Assembly (NCBI GenBank): GCA_040954595.2
Contig: CM082589.2
Coordinates: 10,044,001 to 10,108,000 of the forward strand
Reading direction: 5' to 3'
DNA from: Balanoglossus misakiensis
Taxonomy: Eukaryota > Hemichordata
Length of the DNA: 64,000 nt
The position numbers and the translations under genes are program-made. The notes below the pieces were generated by a model. That model worked only from the letters and a program-made list of their open reading frames with translations, was not told the DNA's origin and made no database searches. Positions 51,601 through 64,000 of this stretch are shown here, piece after piece (position 1 is the stretch's first letter; each line of letters starts with the position of its first letter).

Positions 51601-53946
51601 AGAACTATCCGTCGATATACAGAGTCCAGTGGAAAACGTTCTTATGCGCATAGGCCTCTCTATTTGTTCTGCGCATCACAACAGAATTTTGTATACAAAC
51701 GATGCTTTGTTTGGAAGCAACCATGGAAATTTTAGAACTATCCGTCGATCTACGGAGTCTAGTGGAAAAATTTCTTATGCGCATAGGCATATGTATGTGT
51801 TCTACGCATCACAACAGAATTCGGTAAATAAACGAGGCTGTTTGGAAACAACCATGGAAATTTTACAACTGTCTGTCGATCTACCGAGTCTGGTGGAAAA
51901 GTTTCTTATGCGCATAGGCCTATTACGTGTTCTGCGCCTCACAAGAGAATTCGGTAAATAAACGAGGCTGTTTGGAAGCAACCATGGAAATTTTAGAACT
52001 ATCCGTCGATCTACAGAGTCTAGTGGAAAACGTTCTTATGCGCATAGGCCTATCTATGTATTATGCGCATCACAACAGAATTTTGTAAACAAACGAGGAT
52101 GTGTTTGGAAGCAACCATGGAAATTTTAGAACTATCCGTCGATCTACAGAGTCTAGTGAAAAACGTTCTTATGCGCATAGGCCTATCTATGTATTATGCG
52201 CATCACAACAGAAATCGCTAAATAAACGAGGCTGTATTTGGAAGCAACCATGTAAATTTTACAACTATCCGTCGATCTACGGAGTCTAGTGGAAAAATTT
52301 CTTATGCGCATAGGCATATGTATGTGTTCTGCGTCTCACAACAGAATTCTGTAAATAAACGAGGCTGTTTGGAAGCAACCATGGAAATTTTAGAACTATC
52401 CGTCGATCTACAGAGTCTAGTGGAAAACGTTCTTATGCGCATAGGCCTATCTATGTATTATGCGCATCACAACAGAATTTTGTAAACAAACGAGGATGTG
52501 TTTGGAAGCAACCATGGAAATTTTAGAACTATCCGTCGATATACAGAGTCTAGTGGAAAACGTTCATATGCGCATAGGCCTCTCTATGTGTTCTGCGCAT
52601 CACAACAGAATTTTGTAAACAAACGATGCTTTGTTTGGAAGCAACCATGGAAATTTTAGAACTATCCGTCGATCTACGGAGTCTAGTGGAAAAATTTCTT
52701 ATGCGCATAGGCATATGTATGTGTTCTACGCATCACAACAGAATTCGGTAAATAAACGAGGCTGTTTGGAAACAACCATGGAAATTTTACAACTATCCGT
52801 CGATCTACAGAGTCTGGTGGAAAAGTCTCTTATGCGCATAGGCCTATTACGTGTTCTGCGCCTCACAGCAGAATTCGGTAAATAAAAGAGGCTGTTTGGA
52901 AGCAACCATGGAAATTTTAGAACTATCCGTCGATCTACAGAGTCTAGTGAAAAACGTTCTTATGCGCATAGGCCTATCTATGTATTATGCGCATCACAAC
53001 AGAATTTTGTAAACAAACGAGGATGTGTTTGGAAGCAACCATGGAAATTTTAGAACTATCCGTCGATCTACAGAGTCTAGTGAAAAACGTTCTTATGCGC
53101 ATAGGCCTATCTATGTATTATGCGCATCACAACAGAATTTTGTAAACAAACGATGCTTTGTTTGGAAGCAACCATGGAAATTTTAGAACTATCCGTCGAT
53201 CTACGGAGTCTAGTGGAAAAATTTCTTATGCGCATAGGCATATGTATGTGTTCTGCGTCTCACAACAGAATTCTGTAAATAAACGAGGCTGTTTGGAAGC
53301 AACCATGGAAATTTTAGAACTATCCGTCGATCTACAGAGTCTAGTGGAAAACGTTCTTATGCGCATAGGCCTATCTATGTATTATGCGCATCACAACAGA
53401 ATTTTGTAAACAAACGAGGATGTGTTTGGAAGCAACCATGGAAATTTTAGAACTATCCGTCGATATACAGAGTCTAGTGGAAAACGTTCATATGCGCATA
53501 GGCCTCTCTATGTGTTCTGCGCATCACAACAGAATTTTGTAAACAAACGATGCTTTGTTTGGAAGCAACCATGGAAATTTTAGAACTATCCGTCGATCTA
53601 CGGAGTCTAGTGGAAAAATTTCTTATGCGCATAGGCATATGTATGTGTTCTACGCATCACAACAGAATTCGGTAAATAAACGAGGCTGTTTGGAAACAAC
53701 CATGGAAATTTTACAACTATCCGTCGATCTACAGAGTCTGGTGGAAAAGTCTCTTATGCGCATAGGCCTATTACGTGTTCTGCGCCTCACAGCAGAATTC
53801 GGTAAATAAAAGAGGCTGTTTGGAAGCAACCATGGAAATTTTAGAACTATCCGTCGATCTACAGAGTCTAGTGAAAAACGTTCTTATGCGCATAGGCCTA
53901 TCTATGTATTATGCGCATCACAACAGAAATCGCTAAATAAACGAGG
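48673..53946. repeat. 2637-bp (20-monomer) higher-order repeat with nested 1582- and 1055-bp spacings
   Basis: The variant GTGGTAAAATTTC occurs at 48673, 50255 and 51310, and again at 55004. Spacings are 1582 and 1055, which sum to 2637. A rarer type (GATGTGCTTGGAAGC with GAGTCCAGTGG) recurs at 48935 and 51572, also 2637 apart. The end is approximate. Confidence 0.85.
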
Positions 53947-56677
53947 CTGTATTTGGAAGCAACCATGTAAATTTTACAACTATCCGTCGATCTACGGAGT
54001 CTAGTGGAAAAATTTCTTATGCGCATAGGCATATGTATGTGTTCTACGTCTCACAACAGAATTCTGTAAATAAACGAGGCTGTTTGGAAGCAACCATGGA
54101 AATTTTAGAACTATCCGTCGATCTACAGAGTCTAGTGGAAAACGTTCTTATGCGCATAGGCCTATCTATGTATTATGCGCATCACAACAGAATTTTGTAA
54201 ACAAACGAGGATGTGTTTGGAAGCAACCATGGAAATTTTAGAACTATCCGTCGATATACAGAGTCTAGTGGAAAACGTTCATATGCGCATAGGCCTCTCT
54301 ATGTGTTCTGCGCATCACAACAGAATTTTGTAAACAAACGATGCTTTGTTTGGAAGCAACCATGGAAATTTTAGAACTATCCGTCGATCTACGGAGTCTA
54401 GTGGAAAAATTTCTTATGCGCATAGGCATATGTATGTGTTCTACGCATCACAACAGAATTCGGTAAATAAACGAGGCTGTTTGGAAACAACCATGGAAAT
54501 TTTACAACTATCCGTCGATCTACAGAGTCTGGTGGAAAAGTCTCTTATGCGCATAGGCCTATTACGTGTTCTGCGCCTCACAACAGAATTCGGTAAATAA
54601 AAGAGGCTGTTTGGAAGCAACCATGGAAATTTTAGAACTATCCGTCGATCTACAGAGTCTAGTGAAAAACGTTCTTATGCGCATAGGCCTATCTATGTAT
54701 TATGCGCATCACAACAGAAATCGCTAAATAAACGAGGCTGTATTTGGAAGCAACCATGTAAATTTTACAACTATCCGTCGATCTACGGAGTCTAGTGGAA
54801 AAATTTCTTATGCGCATAGGCATATGTATGTGTTCTGCGTCTCACAACAGAATTCTGTAAATAAACGAGGCTGTTTGGAAGCAACCATGGAAATTTTAGA
54901 ACTATCCGTCGATCTACAGAGTATAGTGGAAAACGTTCATATGCGCATAGGCCTATCTATGTGTTCTGCGCATCACAACAGAATTTTGTAAACAAACGAT
55001 GCTTTGTTTGGAAGCAACCATGGAAATTTTAGAACTATCCGTCGATCTACGGAGTCTAGTGGTAAAATTTCTTATGCGCATAGGCATATGTATGTATTCT
55101 ACGCATCACAACAGAATTCGGTAAATAAACGAGGCTGTTTGGAAGCAACCATGGAAATTTTAGAACTATCCGTCGATCTACAGAGTCTACTGGAAAACGT
55201 TCTTATGCGCATAGGCCTATCTATGTATTATGCGCATCACAACATAATTTTGTAAACAAACGAGGATGTGTTTGGAAGCAACCATGGAAATTTTAGAACT
55301 ATCCGTCGATATACAGAGTCTAGTGGAAAACTTTCTTATGCGCATAGGCCTCTCTATGTGTTCTGCGCATCACAACAGAATTTTGTAAACAAACGATGCT
55401 TTGTTTGGAAGCAACCATGGAAATTTTAGAACTATCCGTCGATCTACGGAGTCTAGTGGAAAAATTTCTTATGCGCAAAGGCATATGTATGTGTTCTACG
55501 CATCACAACAGAATTCGGTAAATAAACGAGGCTGTTTGGAAACAACCATGGAAATTTTACAACTATCCGTCGATCTACAGAGTCTGGTGGAAAAGTTTCT
55601 TTTGCGCATAGGCCTATTACGTGTTCTGCGCCTCACAACAGAATTCGGTAAATAAACGAGGCTGTTTGGAAGCAACCATGGAAATTTTAGAACTATCCGT
55701 CGATCTACAGAGTCTAGTCGAAAACGTTCTTATGCGCATAGGCCTATCTATGTATTATGCGCATCACAACAGAAACCGCTAAATAAACGAGGCTGTATTT
55801 GGAAGCAACCATGTAAATTTTACAACTATCCGTCGATCTACAGAGTCTGGTGGAAAACTTTCTTATGCGCATAGGCCTATTACGTGTTCTGCGCCTCACA
55901 ACAGAATTCGGTAAATAAACGAGGCTGTTTGGAAGCAACCATGGAAATTTTAGAACTATCCGTCGATCTACAGAGTCTAGTCGAAAACGTTCTTATGCGC
56001 ATAGGCCTATCTATGTATTATGCGCATCACAACAGAATTCGGTAAATAAACGAGGCTGTTTGGAAGCAACCATGGAAATTTTAGAACTATCTGTCGATCT
56101 ACAGAGTATAGTGGAAAACGTTCATATGCGCATAGGCCTATCTATGTGTTATGCGCATCACAACAGAATTTTGTAAACAAACGAAGCGGAGTTTGGAAGC
56201 AACCATGGAAATTTTAGAACTATCTCTCGATCTACAGAGTATAGTGGAAAACGTTCATTTGCGCATAGGCCTATCTATGTGTTCTGCGCGTCACAACAGA
56301 ATTTTGTAAACAAACGATGCTTTGTTTGGAAGCAACCATGGAAATTTAAGAACTATCCATCGATCTACAGAGTCTATAGTGGAAAACTTTCTTATGCACA
56401 TATGCCTATCTATGTGTTCTGCGCCTCAAAACAGAATTCCGTAAATAAACGAGGCTGTTTGGAAGCAAACATGGAAATTTTAGAACTATCTGTCGATCTA
56501 CAGAGTATAGTGGAAAACGTTCATATGCGCATAGGCCTATCTATGTGTTATGCGCATCACAACAGAATTTTGTAAACAAACGAAGCGGAGTTTGGAAGCA
56601 ACCATGGAAATTTTAGAACTATCTCTCGATCTACAGAGTATAGTGGAAAACGTTCATTTGCGCATAGGCCTATCTAT

Positions 56678-59600
56678 GTGTTCTGCGCGTCACAACAGAA
56701 TTTTGTAAACAAACGATGCTTTGTTTGGAAGCAACCATGGAAATTTAAGAACTATCCATCGATCTACAGAGTCTATAGTGGAAAACTTTCTTATGCACAT
56801 ATGCCTATCTATGTGTTCTGCGCCTCAAAACAGAATTCCGTAAATAAAAGAGGCTGTTTGGAAGCAAACATGGAAATTCAAGAACTATCTCTCGATCTAC
56901 AGAGTATAGTGGAAAACGTTCATATGCGCATAGGCCTATCATGTGTTATGCACATCACAACAGAATTTTGTAAACAAACGAGGCTTTGTTTGGAAGCAAC
57001 AATGGAAATTTTAGAACTATCTGTCGATCTACTGAGTATAGTGGAAAACGTTCATATGCGCATAGGCCTATATATGTGTTCTGCGCATCACAACAGAATT
57101 TTGTAAACAATCGAGGATGTGTTTGGAAGCAACAATGGAAATTTTAGAACTATCCGTCGATCTACGGAGTATAGTGGAAAACGTTCATATGCGCATAGGC
57201 CTATATATGTGTTCTGCGCATCACAACAGAATTTTGTAAACAAACGAGGCTTTGTTTGGAAGCAACAATGGAAATTTTAGAACTATCTCTCGATCTACAG
57301 AGTATAGTGGAAAACGTTCTTATGCGCATAGGCCTCTCTATGTGTTCTGCGCATCACAACAGAATTTTGTAAACAAACGATGCTTTGTTTGGAAGCAACC
57401 ATGGAAATTTTAGAACTATCCGTCGATCTACGGAGTCTAGTGGAAAAATTTCTTATGCGCATAGGCATATGTATGTGTTCTACGCATCACAACAGAATTC
57501 GGTAAATAAACGAGGCTGTTTGGAAACAACCATGGAAATTTTACAACTATCCGTCGATCTACAGAGTCTGGTGGAAAAGTTTCTTATGCGCATAGGCCTA
57601 TTACGTGTTCTGCGCCTCACAACAGAATTCGGTAAATAAACGAGGCTGTTTGGAAGCAACCATGGAAATTTTAGAACTATCCGTCGATCTACAGAGTCTA
57701 GTGGAAAACGTTCTTATGCGCATAGGCCTATCTATGTATTATGCGCATCACAACATAATTTTGTAAACAAACGAGGATGTGTTTGGAAGCAACCATGGAA
57801 ATTTTAGAAATATCCGTCGATATACAGAGACTAGTTGAAAACGTTCTTATGCGCATAGGCCTCTCTATGTGTTCTGCGCATCACAACAGAATTTTGTAAA
57901 CAAACGATGCTTTGTTTGGAAGCAACCATGGAAATTTTAGAACTATCCGTCGATCTACGGAGTCTAGTGGAAAAATTTCTTATGCGCATAGGCATATGTA
58001 TGTGTTCTACGCATCACAACAGAATTTGGTAAATAAACGAGGCTGTTTGGAAGCAACCATGGAAATTTTAGAACTATCCGTCGATCTACAGAGTCTAGTG
58101 GAAAACGTTCTTATGCGCATAGGCCTATCTATGTATTATGCGCATCACAACAGAAATCGCTAAATAAACGAGGCTGTATTTGGAAGCAACCATGTAAATT
58201 TTACAACTATCCGTCGATCTACAGAGTCTGGTGGAAAACTTTCTTATGCGCACAGGCCTATTACGTGTTCTGCGCCTAACAACAGAATTCCGTAAATAAA
58301 CGAGGCTGTTTGGAAGCAAACATGGAAATTTTAGAACTATCTGTCGATCTACAGAGTATAGTGGAAAACGTTCATATGCGCATAGGCCTATCTATGTGTT
58401 ATGCGCATCACAACAGAATTTTGTAAACAAACGAAGCGGAGTTTGGAAGCAACCATGGAAATTTTAGAACTATCTCTCGATCTACAGAGTATAGTGGAAA
58501 ACGTTCATTTGCGCATAGGCCTATCTATGTGTTCTGCGCGTCACAACAGAATTTTGTAAACAAACGATGCTTTGTTTGGAAGCAACCATGGAAATTTAAG
58601 AACTATCCATCGATCTACAGAGTCTATAGTGGAAAACTTTCTTATGCACATATGCCTATCTATGTGTTCTGCGCCTCAAAACAGAATTCCGTAAATAAAA
58701 GAGGCTGTTTGGAAGCAAACATGGAAATTCAAGAACTATCTCTCGATCTACAGAGTATAGTGGAAAACGTTCATATGCGCATAGGCCTATCATGTGTTAT
58801 GCACATCACAACAGAATTTTGTAAACAAACGAGGCTTTGTTTGGAAGCAACAATGGAAATTTTAGAACTATCTGTCGATCTACTGAGTATAGTGGAAAAC
58901 GTTCATATGCGCATAGGCCTATATATGTGTTCTGCGCATCACAACAGAATTTTGTAAACAATCGAGGATGTGTTTGGAAGCAACAATGGAAATTTTAGAA
59001 CTATCCGTCGATCTACGGAGTATAGTGGAAAACGTTCATATGCGCATAGGCCTATATATGTGTTCTGCGCATCACAACAGAATTTTGTAAACAAACGAGG
59101 CTTTGTTTGGAAGCAACAATGGAAATTTTAGAACTATCTCTCGATCTACAGAGTATAGTGGAAAACGTTCTTATGCGCATAGGCCTCTCTATGTGTTCTG
59201 CGCATCACAACAGAATTTTGTAAACAAACGATGCTTTGTTTGGAAGCAACCATGGAAATTTTAGAACTATCCGTCGATCTACGGAGTCTAGTGGAAAAAT
59301 TTCTTATGCGCATAGGCATATGTATGTGTTCTACGCATCACAACAGAATTCGGTAAATAAACGAGGCTGTTTGGAAACAACCATGGAAATTTTACAACTA
59401 TCCGTCGATCTACAGAGTCTGGTGGAAAAGTTTCTTATGCGCATAGGCCTATTACGTGTTCTGCGCCTCACAACAGAATTCGGTAAATAAACGAGGCTGT
59501 TTGGAAGCAACCATGGAAATTTTAGAACTATCCGTCGATCTACAGAGTCTAGTGGAAAACGTTCTTATGCGCATAGGCCTATCTATGTATTATGCGCATC

Positions 59601-60379
59601 ACAACATAATTTTGTAAACAAACGAGGATGTGTTTGGAAGCAACCATGGAAATTTTAGAACTATCCGTCGATATACAGAGACTAGTGGAAAACGTTCTTA
59701 TGCGCATAGGCCTCTCTATGTGTTCTGCGCATCACAACAGAATTTTGTAAACAAACGATGCTTTGTTTGGAAGCAACCATGGAAATTTTAGAACTATCCG
59801 TCGATCTACGGAGTCTAGTGGAAAAATTTCTTATGCGCATAGGCATATGTATGTGTTCTACGCATCACAACAGAATTTGGTAAATAAACGAGGCTGTTTG
59901 GAAGCAACCATGGAAATTTTAGAACTATCCGTCGATCTACAGAGTCTAGTGGAAAACGTTCTTATGCGCATAGGCCTATCTATGTATTATGCGCATCACA
60001 ACAGAAATCGCTAAATAAACGAGGCTGTATTTGGAAGCAACCATGTAAATTTTACAACTATCCGTCGATCTACAGAGTCTGGTGGAAAACTTTCTTATGC
60101 GCACAGGCCTATTACGTGTTCTGCGCCTAACAACAGAATTCGGTAAATAAACGAGGCTGTTTGGAAGCAACCATGGAAATTTAAGAACTATCCGTCGATC
60201 TACAGAGACTATAGTGGAAAAATGTTTTATGCGCATAGGCCTATCATGTGTTATGCACATCACAACAGAATTTTGTAAAGAAACGAGGCTTTGTTTGGAA
60301 GCAACAATTGAAATTTTAGAACTATCTCTCGATCTACGGAGTATAGTGGAAAACGTTCATATGCGCATAGGCCTATCTA
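56678..60379. repeat. 1851-bp (14-monomer) higher-order repeat, two copies
   Basis: Landmarks at 56678, 57385 and 57912 recur at 58529, 59236 and 59763, each 1851 bp later. Diagnostic changes include a GGAAATTTAAGAACTATCCA block and TGCACATATGCCTAT. A 399-bp three-monomer duplication (56279 and 56678) lies at its start. Confidence 0.88.
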
Positions 60380-60829
60380 TGTGTTCTGAGCATCACAACA
60401 GAATTTTGTAAACAATCGAGGATGTGTTTGGAAGCAATCATGGAAATTTTAGAACAATCCGTCGATCTACAGAGTCTAGTGGGAAACTTTCTTATGCGCA
60501 TAGGCATATGTATGTGTTCAGCGCATCACAACAGAATTTTGTAAATGAACGAGGCTGTGTTTGGAAACAACCATGGAAATTTTAGAACTTTCTCTCGATC
60601 TACAGAGTCTAGTGGAAAACGTTCTTATGCGCATAGGCGTATCTATGTGTTATGCGCATCACAACAGAAATCGGTAAATAAACGAGGCTGTATTTGGAAG
60701 CAACCATGTAAATTTTACAACTATCCGTCGATCTACAGAGTTTGGTGGAAAACTTTCTTATGCGCATAGGCCTATTACGTGTTCTGCGCCTAACAACAGA
60801 ATTCGGTAAATAAACGAGGCTGTTTGGAA

Positions 60830-62877
60830 ACAACCATGGAAATTTTAGAACTATCCGTCGATCTACAGAGTCTAGTGGAAAAACGTTCATGTGCGCATAG
60901 GCCTATCATGTGTTATGCACATCACAACAAAATTTTGTAAACAAACGAGGCTTTGTTTGGAAGCAACAATGGAAATTTTAGAACTATCTGTCGATCTACG
61001 GAGTATAGTGGAAAACGTTCATATGCGCATAGGCCTATATATGTGTTCTGCGCATCACAACAGAATTTTGTAAACAATCGAGGATGTGTTTGGAAGCAAT
61101 CATGGAAATTTTAGAACTATCCGTCGATCTACAGAGTCTATAGTGGAAAACTTTCTTATGCACATATGCCTATCTATGTGTTCTGCGCCTCAAAACAGAA
61201 TTCCGTAAATAAACGAGGCTGTTTGGAAGCAAACATGGAAATTCTAGAACTATCTCTCGATCTACAGAGTCTAGTGGAAAACGTTCATATATGCGCATAG
61301 GCCTATCATGTGTTATGCACATCACAACAGAATTTTGTAAACAAACGAGGCTTTGTTTGGAAGCAACAATGGAAATTTTAGAACTATCTGTCGATCTACG
61401 GAGTATAGTGGAAAACGTTCATATGCGCATAGGCCTATATATGTGTTCTGCGCATCACAACAGAATTTTGTAAACAATCGAGGCTTTGTTTGGAAGCAAC
61501 AATGGAAATTTTAGAACTATCTGTCGATCTACGGAGTATAGTGGAAAACGTTCATATGCGCATAGGCCTATATATGTGTTCTGCGCATCACAACAGAATT
61601 TTGTAAACAAACGAGGCTTTGTTTGGAAGCAACAATGGAAATTTTAGAACTATCTCTCGATCTACAGAGTATAGTGGAAAACGTTCTTATGCGCATAGGC
61701 CTATCATGTGTTATGCACATCACAACAGAATTTTGTAAACAATCGAGGATGTGTTTGGAAGCAATCATGGAAATTTTAGAACTATCCGTCGATCTACAGA
61801 GTTTGGTGGAAAACTTTCTTATGCGCATAGGCCTATTACGTGTTCTGCGCCTAACAACAGAATTCGGTAAATAAACGAGGCTGTTTGGAAACAACCATGG
61901 AAATTTTAGAACTATCCGTCGATCTACAGAGTCTAGTGGAAAAACGTTCATGTGCGCATAGGCCTATCATGTGTTATGCACATCACAACAAAATTTTGTA
62001 AACAAACGAGGCTTTGTTTGGAAGCAACAATGGAAATTTTAGAACTATCTGTCGATCTACGGAGTATAGTGGAAAACGTTCATATGCGCATAGGCCTATA
62101 TATGTGTTCTGCGCATCACAACAGAATTTTGTAAACAATCGAGGATGTGTTTGGAAGCAATCATGGAAATTTTAGAACTATCCGTCGATCTACAGAGTCT
62201 ATAGTGGAAAACTTTCTTATGCACATATGCCTATCTATGTGTTCTGCGCCTCAAAACAGAATTCCGTAAATAAACGAGGCTGTTTGGAAGCAAACATGGA
62301 AATTCTAGAACTATCTCTCGATCTACAGAGTCTAGTGGAAAACGTTCATATATGCGCATAGGCCTATCATGTGTTATGCACATCACAACAGAATTTTGTA
62401 AACAAACGAGGCTTTGTTTGGAAGCAACAATGGAAATTTTAGAACTATCTGTCGATCTACGGAGTATAGTGGAAAACGTTCATATGCGCATAGGCCTATA
62501 TATGTGTTCTGCGCATCACAACAGAATTTTGTAAACAATCGAGGCTTTGTTTGGAAGCAACAATGGAAATTTTAGAACTATCTGTCGATCTACGGAGTAT
62601 AGTGGAAAACGTTCATATGCGCATAGGCCTATATATGTGTTCTGCGCATCACAACAGAATTTTGTAAACAAACGAGGCTTTGTTTGGAAGCAACAATGGA
62701 AATTTTAGAACTATCTCTCGATCTACAGAGTATAGTGGAAAACGTTCTTATGCGCATAGGCCTATCATGTGTTATGCACATCACAACAGAATTTTGTAAA
62801 CAATCGAGGATGTGTTTGGAAGCAATCATGGAAATTTTAGAACTATCCGTCGATCTACAGAGTCTAGTGGGAAACTT
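60830..62877. repeat. 1061-bp (8-monomer) higher-order repeat, two copies
   Basis: Landmarks at 60891, 61291 and 61623 recur at 61952, 62352 and 62684, each 1061 bp later. A single-base insertion giving GGAAAAACGTTCATG is shared by both copies, which shows block duplication and not independent mutation. Confidence 0.88.
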
Positions 62878-64000
62878 TCTTATGCGCATAGGCATATGTA
62901 TGTGTTCAGCGCATCACAACAGAATTTTGTAAATGAACGAGGCTGTGTTTGGAAACAACTATGGAAATTTTAGAACTATCTCTCGATCTACAGAGTCTAG
63001 TGTAAAACTTTATTATGCACATAGGCCTATCTATGTATTATGCGCATCACAACAGAAATCGCTAAATAAACGAGGCTGTATTTGGAAGCAACCATGTAAA
63101 TTTTACAACTATCCGTCGATCTACAGAGTCTGGTGGAAAACTTTCTTATGCGCATAGGCCTATTACGTGTTCTGCGCCTAACAACAGAATTCGGTAAATA
63201 AACGAGGCTGTTTGGAAGCAACCATGGAAATTTTTGAACTATCCGTCGATCTACAGAGTCTAGTGGAAAAATGTCTTATGCGCATAGGCCTATCGTGTGT
63301 TCTGCGCCTCACAACATAATTCCGTAAATAAACGAGGCTGTTTGGAAGCAACCGTGGAAATTTTAGAACTATCTCTCGATCTACAGAGTATAGTGGAAAA
63401 CGTTCATATGCGCATAGGCCTATCATGTGTTATGCACATCACAACATAATTTTGTAAACAAACGAGGCTTTGTTTGGAAGCAACAATGAAAATTTTAGAA
63501 CTATCTGTCGATCTACGGAGTATAGTGGAAAACGTTCATATGCGCATAGGCCTATATATGTGTTCTGCGCATCACAACAGAATTTTGTAAACAATCGAGG
63601 ATGTGTTTGGAAGCAATCATGGAAATTTTAGAACTATCCGTCGATCTACAGAGTCTATAGTGGAAAACTTTCTTATGCACATATGCCTATCTATGTGTTC
63701 TGCGCCTCAAAACAGAATTCCGTAAATAAACGAGGCTGTTTGGAAGCAAACATGGAAATTCTAGAACTATCTCTCGATCTACAGAGTCTAGTGGAAAACG
63801 TTCATATATGCGCATAGGCCTATCATGTGTTATGCACATCACAACAGAATTTTGTAAACAAACGAGGCTTTGTTTGGAAGCAACAATGGAAATTTTAGAA
63901 CTATCTGTCGATCTACGGAGTATAGTGGAAAACGTTCATATGCGCATAGGCCTATATATGTGTTCTGCGCATCACAACAGAATTTTGTAAACAATCGAGG

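Larger units (their letters stand above)
43560..64000. repeat. ~132-bp satellite array with higher-order repeats
   Basis: About 155 tandem monomers of 131-133 bp run to the window end. Each has a GGAAGCAACCATGGAAATTT block, a CTATCCGTCGATCTACAGAG block, TATGCGCATAGGCCTAT and a GCATCACAACAGAAT block. Several monomer types differ at fixed sites (for example TTAGAACT versus TTACAACT, and GCGCATCAC versus GCGCCTCAC). They recur in ordered blocks. The many open frames of about 60-142 codons are by-products of the monomer. Confidence 0.97.

Noticed and set aside
43560-64000. Dozens of ORFs of 60-142 codons in the 132-bp satellite
   Set aside because: They repeat with the monomer, occur in several frames and both strands, and differ only where monomer types differ. 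They are by-products of a stop-poor satellite.
1-64000. tRNA or rRNA genes
   Set aside because: No cloverleaf with A and B boxes and no conserved rRNA core was recognised by eye. A covariance-model scan would be needed to exclude them.

Overview
The window is repeat-dominated nuclear DNA of a multicellular animal, not a prokaryote or an organelle. It is AT-rich, has GT-AG introns and long satellites, and every recognisable protein belongs to a transposable element: tyrosine-recombinase retrotransposons, a Helitron of the Helentron/Helitron2 type, a Ty3/gypsy fragment and an L1-like LINE. The mix suits an invertebrate deuterostome such as amphioxus or a hemichordate, or another marine invertebrate. 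The species cannot be fixed from the sequence, and I see no host housekeeping gene.

Layout. 1-2045: dispersed and tandem non-coding repeats. 2046-9251: two tandem copies of an Ngaro-type retrotransposon. Copy 1 is 5'-truncated and frameshifted. Copy 2 is intact in gag-RT-RNase H and tyrosine recombinase, and it shares its 5' repeat with the 3' end of copy 1. 9252-11303: 78-bp satellite. 11307-35250: a 23.9-kb block bounded by a near-perfect 24-bp inverted repeat. It holds, on the minus strand, an RPA-like OB-fold gene (four predicted exons, 12039-14492), unassigned ORFs, a degraded endonuclease domain (15807-16140) and a very large Helitron gene (16257-24978). The block also holds a 239-bp tandem repeat with nuclear-receptor-like half-sites, a second 78-bp satellite array, a fold-back element, a 355-bp tandem duplication and a (TG)n tract. 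35933-36699: gypsy integrase remnant. 37091-40133: decayed third tyrosine-recombinase retroelement. 40268-41746: 5'-truncated LINE with poly(A) and target-site duplication. 41761-43559: non-coding with small repeats. 43560-64000: an approximately 132-bp satellite with several higher-order repeat periods, running off the window end.

How the genes work together. In the Ngaro element, gag packages the RNA, RT-RNase H makes DNA, and the tyrosine recombinase integrates a circular intermediate. The tandem copies and an inverted repeat at the B/A repeat junction fit that route. In the Helitron block, one protein carries a cysteine-protease-like domain, a basic 21-residue repeat region, zinc-binding motifs, an HUH Rep nuclease, a PIF1-like helicase and a C-terminal endonuclease/exonuclease/phosphatase domain. 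The neighbouring RPA-like protein could bind the single-stranded DNA made during rolling-circle transposition. The splice sites and exon phases were read by eye and have not been tested against transcripts.
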